Source of the DNA: Colocasia esculenta
Taxonomy: Eukaryota > Streptophyta > Magnoliopsida > Alismatales > Araceae
DNA length: 64,000 bases
NCBI GenBank assembly: GCA_014218235.1
Contig: CM024760.1
Location: 6,247,993-6,311,992, forward strand
Direction: 5' to 3'
A program made the translations under genes and the position numbers. The stretch's first letter is position 1. Every line of letters begins with the position of its first letter. This document shows positions 58,201 through 64,000 of the stretch, piece after piece. Under the pieces are notes generated by a model, which had not been told where the DNA came from, did no database searches, and saw nothing but the letters and a program-made list of their open reading frames with translations.

Positions 58201-58640
58201 CCACCGTTCAGACCATACTCATGCATACATGTGCCCCGTTCAAGTCCCCATGAACAACAGCCACCGTTCAGCCTGATCGGTGCAGGCAGCACTTCCCCAC
58301 CGTTCAGCCATACTACATATAGGCAGGCCACCGTTCAGCTTTCTATGGCCACCGTTCAGCATATTGTGCATATAGGTAGGCCACCGTTCAGCTTTCTATG
58401 GCCACCGTTCAGTATTGTACATATAACCAGACCACCGTTCAGCTTTCCATGGCCACCGTTCAGCATATTGTACATATGAGCAAACCACCGTTCTGCTTTC
58501 CCTGTTCATTTCCAATCCTAATAAAGCCCCGTTCAGGTCCTCATATATAGTACCCCACCGTTCTGCACTGTTCATGCATACACATTACTACACACTCTCT
58601 CTCCATCCACTAGCCCCACCGATCTGCACTATTCATATAC
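58201..58640 (+). repeat. Second block of CCACCGTTCAG repeats, irregular spacing
   Basis: CCACCGTTCAG or near variants recur about a dozen times at 20-60-base spacing. Several are followed by inverted pairs: GCCTG..CAGGC near 58273-58291, CATAT-TGTAC-ATATG near 58464-58478, and a weaker ATAT pair near 58360. The units are not tandem copies, unlike the first block, yet share the same head motif. A GCACTGTTCATGCAT phrase closes the block. Confidence 0.65.
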
Positions 58641-60284
58641 ACGCATTACCTCTTTTATTTAATCAACTCAAAATAAATAAATAAATAAATAAAAAAAAAA
58701 AGGGACAAACAACAATTTACAAAAGTTAAATAAATCAAACCATCTAAAATAAAATTGCCACAAGTTCAAATCAAGTTTTTTAAAAAAGAAGAATGCAACA
58801 TCATAATTTCGTATCAAACATAAAAAAAAAAATATGAATAAGATGGCTTCAAAAAAAATATATAAATCCAAAGTTTACAAATCAATAATCTTTAAAAAAA
58901 AGAGGGGTCAAATCAAATAATTTTGAGTCAACCTTCTAATTTGGAATAAAAATTCAAATAAATTGCAAACTCAAATAAATTCCAAGAAACAAATGAAGAG
59001 ATATTTGAAATCAAATAAAGCCCTACAATAACCCAAACAATCAAAATTAAATCAAACCAAAAGCCAATAAATAAGAATAAAATCTAATAAAAGATTGAAG
59101 ATGATACACATGCAAAAGACCAAAAGAAACAAATAATGTTGGAATCAATTCAATATATAAAAAAAGATTGTGTCGAATGTTACATTTTGATCGTCTCGCT
59201 TTAGGCGTAATCAAATTTAATTTTCTATGCATATCTTTTATCGGATGTTTCCTTTAAAGGCCACGAGGTTCTTTATTCTGGCGATTAATCAAGGGTTGTC
59301 CATCTTAGAGGGATGTAATTAACGTCGTTGCGCTTAGACAACGGCGGGATCTTGGTCCCGACCCGATCTCTACTTTCGTTTGACGAAGTCAGACGGCGCA
59401 CAAATAGACCTAAAGCCCTTCGACTCTCGGAGGCAGAACATGTTGTCACTTCGGTGACTGGCACGCCTGCGCTCTGCGATTACCGATTCATCTTTCGTTA
59501 TAGTGACTTGTTTAGCACTAAACGGGACTTGAATTTGTAATACGCGGGAACACCCATGAGAACATGATAAATAGAATTTCAATTTTAAATATTTTGTGAT
59601 GCATCCCAAAATCCATTTCCACAGAGTGTAAGATTTAACCACATCAATATCTTCAATGACATGGTCATCGTCATGCTTACAACTTCGGATGGCATTTACA
59701 GCCCTTCTATATTTAATTGAGGCATGAAAGATTCCAAAAAGATGAGTGAAATTAAATCAGGTTTTTATAATCTTAATAGTGTAAATATAATCGTACGCTT
59801 GTATTATCATAGGAATACATGGGAGAAGGAAGCCCGTATATGGAAGAGAGAGAGAGAGAGAGAGAAGGGGTGAAAGCTGAAAAATATTAAAGTGAAGAGG
59901 TGAGAAAAAATTCTATTAAATAAAATATTTTTTAAAAAATAAAACTATAACCACTACTTACGTACATCTGCAAAATATGCAACTATTACTTATAAATATC
60001 GAGAATTCAAGTAAAAGAAATACATTATTCCCACGCGGTAGGAGATATAAAAAATTCGTCAGACCTGACACGAAATTGGTCCGTGCCTCCATCTTAATTT
60101 TGGGGTGTGAGATTCAGGCACTGACACCAATTCTATATTTGAATGGAATTTTTTTTTTCTTGTAGATTGAAATATTTTCATCAAATAATGCAAATCAGGT
60201 GCATTGGGGCAACATGCCCCATTTTTGAAAAGCTAAGAACTCCTATAACTTCTGAAGAGGATCTTTGGGTTTATTTTCTACACA
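58641..60284. other. AT-rich non-coding DNA
   Basis: A-rich low-complexity sequence with an AAAT tetranucleotide run near 58671-58691, then a less biased part at 59220-59560 without recognised domains, and a short (AG)n run near 59850-59862. No gene, RNA or terminal structure was identified. Confidence 0.5.
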
Positions 60285-60293
60285 TAGTAAGAT

Positions 60294-60466
60294 GAGAAAT
60301 ACTGGTTCCCGGACGTCCGAGTAATCCAACTGAGCTGGATCGACCGCACGGCCAACTTGATTGGTCGGCCGCGCGTGGGTGGCCCACACGCGGCCGACCA
60401 ATCAAGTCGATGGAGTGCTGATCCACGTCGGCCAATTACTCGGGCCCCGGATAACTAGCGTTTCTC
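60294..60466. mobile_element. Fold-back MITE with 9-base target duplication
   Basis: The core CTTGATTGGTCGGCCGCG (from 60356) pairs with its inverse ending at 60406, an 18-base perfect stem around a short loop. The outer arms also pair: GAGAAATACTGGTTCCCGG on the left and GAGAAACGCTAGTTATCCGG on the right strand-reversed, then CCGAGTAAT. Flanks TAGTAAGAT (60285-60293) and TAGTAAGAA (60467-60475) are a 9-base direct repeat with one mismatch, matching Mutator-like insertion. It is 173 bases and encodes nothing. Confidence 0.75.
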
Positions 60467-60512
60467 TAGTAAGAAATGATGGTAACGTGTTTTTATGAGG
60501 AGTGCTATTTTC

Positions 60513-60667
60513 TATTCGGTCAGCCGCGTGAAAAAGTTACTTGACTGCGTCGGAATTGGTTGGCGTGCAGGGCCTACACCTATCAAGGTTACTTTACGGG
60601 CATAGGCCTCCGCACACCCCAGCCAATCCTAATGTCGTCGTGACTTTTTCACGTTGCTAGTCAAATA
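60513..60667. mobile_element. Second fold-back element
   Basis: The left arm TATTCGGTCAGCCGCGTGAAAAAGT and the right arm in reverse share CGTGAAAAAGT with the bases before it largely alike. Inner arms with GGAATTGGTTGG and (reverse) AGGATTGGCTGG also pair. The target duplication was not resolved. It lies about 45 bases from the first fold-back element but has a different sequence. Confidence 0.55.
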
Positions 60668-61056
60668 TTAATAAATTCCCTCTTATAAAATTATATATGA
60701 GAATTAAAGGCTAAAAATCTCAACATGTATAACCCCCTTACATAAGATTTTTTTTAAATTCAAACTTATTAAAAATAAAGAGGAGTAAAACTCATTTACA
60801 GAATCAAAGAATATTATGTCTCAAAGGTAGCCCAAAGAACAAAGAAAACTAAATTTAACTCCTCCCATAATACGGCGTGGTTTGAAAGGTTACTTACTTA
60901 ACGCGGTTAATCAAAACTAAAGTTATCATGAATGCAGATGCACAACAATCCTGTGTGAAAACAAATTCCCATTGAAGGGGGAAAAATAAGTGTTCACAAT
61001 GATCAAAATTAGGCTACCTCCGTTGAAGAGGGAATGTTCTTTTCCTCATCCGGTCC

Positions 61057-61973
61057 TTTTTTTTTTTTTTTACAAGGTAAAGATGGATATCCTGAGTACA
61101 GATAAAAGAGGAGTACATTGTACCATGTTGTAGGTAAGGAAGAGCATAAACACATGGTCCTGACATCGAAAGGCAAACACCCTATCTCCCATCGAGGGAT
61201 AAAGGAAACAACGATCGCCATCCACCGCATAGGAATGCCAAAAAGGCCATCACATGCAGCTAACGGTCGATTGGCGGGAGTATGCGAACCTTCAATTAAG
61301 CAGTACGTCGAGGGGAGCTCGACCAAGGCAAGAGTAGCAAGTAATGCCGCCCGAACGATCTAATAACCTTCATCACATACAAGTTCCGGAGACGAGCGTC
61401 GCGCAGCATCGGCGACAAGCCGACGCAGATAACGTTACCCGCAGGAAATTTAGTTGGAGATGTGGGGAGAACAGAGTATCAAACAATAGGACATCTTAGA
61501 GAAAACGGAAATAGAAGAAAATTGCAGGCCAGAGGCCGCCGCGCTGGATCGAAACGCCTCTAGCTGGATGATTACATCTGACGATGCCGAAGCTTCCGTC
61601 TGAGCGATCCAGTCGAGGGCAACAATGGAACCGAAGGTGAAGTTGAAGTCGGCGAGGGAACAAACGACCTATATAAAGCCGCAGTCGATTTTTCAAGTAG
61701 TCAAAATGGATAACCACCGAACAATCGAAGACTGGACCCTCCGACAAGAAGGGAAGACCGCTTGACAAAGGAAATAAAAACCCCTACCAAGATAGGAGAA
61801 AGAAAACAAAAGCCTACCAAAAGATCACCACCCCGCAGTCGACGACGGAAGTGGGGGGGGGGAATGGGGGGGGGGGGGGGCTCCACTTTGGAAAAAGAAC
61901 CCCCTCCCCTCCAAACAGAAATGTTGCTAGAAAGCCCTAGACCTAGGGAGGGCACTGAAGGACGATACGCACC
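61057..61973 (-). mobile_element. Poly(A)-tailed retroposon with target duplication
   Basis: Read leftward it ends in a run of 15 A (T run at 61057-61071). The flanks are CCTCATCCGGTC (61044-61055) and CCTTCATACGGTC (61974-61986), a 12-13-base direct repeat with one substitution and one indel, as expected from target-primed reverse transcription. The start has a CTAGGTCTAGGGCTTTCTAG phrase and G/C runs, like 5' leaders of plant LINEs. The inside has a minus-strand open frame (61326-61009) with no recognised domain. At about 0.9 kb it is too short for a full LINE, so it may be an internally deleted LINE or a retrocopied transcript. Confidence 0.55.
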
Positions 61974-61986
61974 CCTTCATACGGTC

Positions 61987-63457
61987 AATCACGTGATTAG
62001 ATGGCTGATCTAATTCTACACGTCTTCTCAATAGTTTATGTGTCTATAAGAAGAAAAAAAAGAGAAAAAATGTTAGATATAATATATATATATATGAGTT
62101 TGTATATAATCCTAAAGTGAAAACTACGAAACTTGTCTAATATTATCATTGTTATACCTTCCATGTATTGAACTAATTATCACAACTCTTTGCACCAGTC
62201 CTCATTATCAAGTCGTCGAAATCTCTTGACCAGTGACGTGGTAGGAGACAAATATTCATAACGAAAGTTTTTCATAGAGATTTATGTAAATATAAATAAT
62301 ATAAAATAGTAATAAATACACAAGAAGAAAGGTATACAAATAGTATAAAAGATTAAAATATATTGCCATGCATGTAAATTTTACTTTTAAGATAGGAATA
62401 CATGCAAAAGCTCAAACCGCACTCTTGGAATGGACACCAAGTAAATATCTCGTGTCTGCCGTACAAATAGAGAGAAATACTCGAACAATAAACATAGTTC
62501 AACAAAGATAATACTTTCTATTTTTGCCAAGATTCGTCGCATCGGGGGATTGAATGTGTGACATTTTTTTTGTAATATACCTACTGTTAAGTTTCTTTGA
62601 TTTTTTTTTTGATCCAACCAGATCAATATTTAAAATGATCAAATTAAATATATATATAAGAACATCGTGAAAAGAGGCTAAAAATTATAAGAAATATAAT
62701 TTAACTATCTATATCAACCCAACATATTCATCTAGTGTTCATCAAACATCATATACAACATATCAAAATCATCTCTTCCACGTACGTAAAACATATTGAG
62801 ATGTAATTATCATTTCATACAAATTAAATACAATTCTTATATCGTTGTTTTCACCATTCCTAAACAGAACAATTCACTGTGTCATTCTTACTTCTGAAAA
62901 TCATTCAAAATAGTTCACATATATCACATAATAATAGTTAAGGATGATTCTATATATATAATCTTCTTATTTGGTGGTGGAATAATTGAAATCTACATGT
63001 ACGGACTTTCATCGTCGTACTAGTATCTAAGGCATGCCTTTTTTTACTCTCTTCGAGCAAAAAAAAAAACCTTCAGATTGTCTAATCATGTACCCATATT
63101 GAAAAAGTACTTTAACTCTAGTAAAACCCTCTATTATTAGTTGATCCCTTATCCCTTACCATAGTGGGTCAATGGGAAACAAATATTTTGAGTTTTGATG
63201 ATGAAAATATTTATTACTAACTCGGTGTGGTAACAAATATATTTTTCAAATAATTTTATTAACTAAAAAAATAGAGAGAATTTTTTTTTAATAAGATACT
63301 TAATTAAAAAAATTATTTGACAAACAATTATACGAGATTTATTATCAGACGGGATCGGTAACAAACATTAATTTCTCTTTAACGATACTGGCTCCTCCAG
63401 CCTCCACTTCCCAACGTTTACCTTTCTTGTAATTTCGCTTGTTAACTCTCTTATCAG
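61987..63457. other. AT-rich intergenic DNA and intron of the following gene
   Basis: Low-complexity AT-rich DNA with TA runs near 62080-62094 and 62647-62660. No domain is visible up to about 63400. The last part before 63458 should be intron of the F-box/FBD-like gene, ending in TTATCAG. Confidence 0.55.
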
Positions 63458-64000
63458 TGTGTGGCGGAGTCTTTGCCAGAAGCAGAACAAGTGCTGCTTC
63501 CTCTACGAAATCTACGAGAGTTGCAGCTTATCTTGATCGACCAAATAAGCCTGGAATGCCTCACTTACATCTATGACTTCTTCAAGCTCTGTCCTTCACC
63601 ATTATTGGAGAGATTATTTGTAAGGGTATGCCTCTAAAAACTTCTGTTCATTTGCCCATTCTTCGTGGTTCTGTTCCGCCTGCTTACTGAGCCCGCCGCT
63701 GCACTTGCAGCTCCCTGCACTCCCTGAGTTCTACAGTCCTTTGGACACTTCAGACGAACAATCTTCAGATGTTGCTCATTTCAACCAGCTCAAGGTGGCA
63801 AAGATGCATAATTTCAAGGGATACGTGAGCGAGATGAAGCTGGTTAGACTCCTGCAGTTGGAAAAGACGCCTCTGGAGCTTTTGGTGCTCGTGGTTCCTC
63901 CTCGGGAGCGGACTTTGATTAGGGAGATGGAGATGATCAGGTTTCAGAGGCGGGTGCTGGCCCTGCCTAGGGCCTCACGTACTGTTCAAATAGTAGTATG
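63458..64000 (+). CDS. F-box/LRR/FBD-like protein, 3' part, cut by window end
   Basis: Two exons are visible. The first (63458 to about 63619, donor GTAAGG) encodes a leucine-rich stretch with LPLRNLRELQLILID and FFKLCPSPLLERLF, the LRR style of plant F-box proteins. The intron ends TTGCAG at 63710 and the second exon (63711-64000) is open to the window edge. It contains LKVAKMHNFKGY, EMKLVRLLQLEKTPLELLVLVVPP and a final ALPRASRTVQIVV, which match the layout of the FBD domain (motif NFKG, hydrophobic ELxxLVL, ALPRAS.. end). Such proteins are substrate receptors of SCF ubiquitin ligases when the F-box is present; the F-box exon is not found upstream here, so the gene may be partial or its 5' exon lies unrecognised. 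The stop is probably a few bases beyond the window. Confidence 0.7.

Noticed and set aside
58201..58640. Array of tRNA-like or known small RNA genes
   Set aside because: The hairpins lack cloverleaf structure, A/B boxes and terminal tails; spacing is irregular.

Overview
The window looks like a repeat-rich intergenic and gene-cluster region of a flowering-plant nuclear genome. The evidence is intron-containing cysteine-rich receptor-like kinase (CRK, DUF26) genes with GC-rich first exons, an F-box/FBD-type gene, and several classes of plant transposable element nested in one another. GC-rich exons in AT-rich surroundings suggest a monocot, but the species cannot be fixed from the sequence. 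No prokaryotic or organellar features were seen.

Layout. 1-5.6 kb: AT-rich intergenic DNA with simple repeats, a cluster of quasi-palindromes and a possible decayed LTR. 5.7-8.5 kb: CRK gene 1 on the minus strand, seven exons, one frameshift. 8.5-16.2 kb: intergenic DNA with a solo LTR and a long-TIR MITE. 16.2-39.4 kb: a minus-strand LTR element (LTRs 16234-16659 and 38953-39395) split by a Ty3/gypsy Tat-lineage retrotransposon. The Tat element starts at 17251 after target copy GGAAC. It carries gag, protease, RT, two RNase H domains and integrase, then an array of about 242 copies of a 29-bp unit. Its last LTR bases and the second GGAAC lie at 37640-37784.

Assembly. Between the array and that LTR end sits a 7.2-kb block (30338-37539) and an exactly 100-base N gap. 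The block repeats 37823-44960 with scattered private small differences. It is best read as a false duplication from two overlapping contigs placed end to end, so everything in 30338-37539 should be counted once.

43-52 kb: CRK gene 2 on the minus strand, degraded. A Ty1/copia element (44637-50189) is inserted in the intron between its juxtamembrane/glycine-loop exon and the next kinase exon, and a hAT-like MITE sits inside the copia element. 53.3-55.9 kb: a broken LINE on the minus strand. 55.9-58.6 kb: an unrecognised repeat-rich segment in which the motif CCACCGTTCAG recurs, most copies followed by a short potential hairpin; part is a 31-bp tandem array with a 124-bp higher-order period. 60.3-62.0 kb: two fold-back MITEs and a poly(A)-tailed retroposon. 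63.5-64.0 kb: the 3' part of an F-box/LRR/FBD-like gene on the plus strand, cut by the window edge.

The only host genes supported are the two CRK loci (apoplast-sensing transmembrane kinases of stress and immune signalling) and the F-box/FBD-like gene. Everything else is transposon-derived or unassigned.
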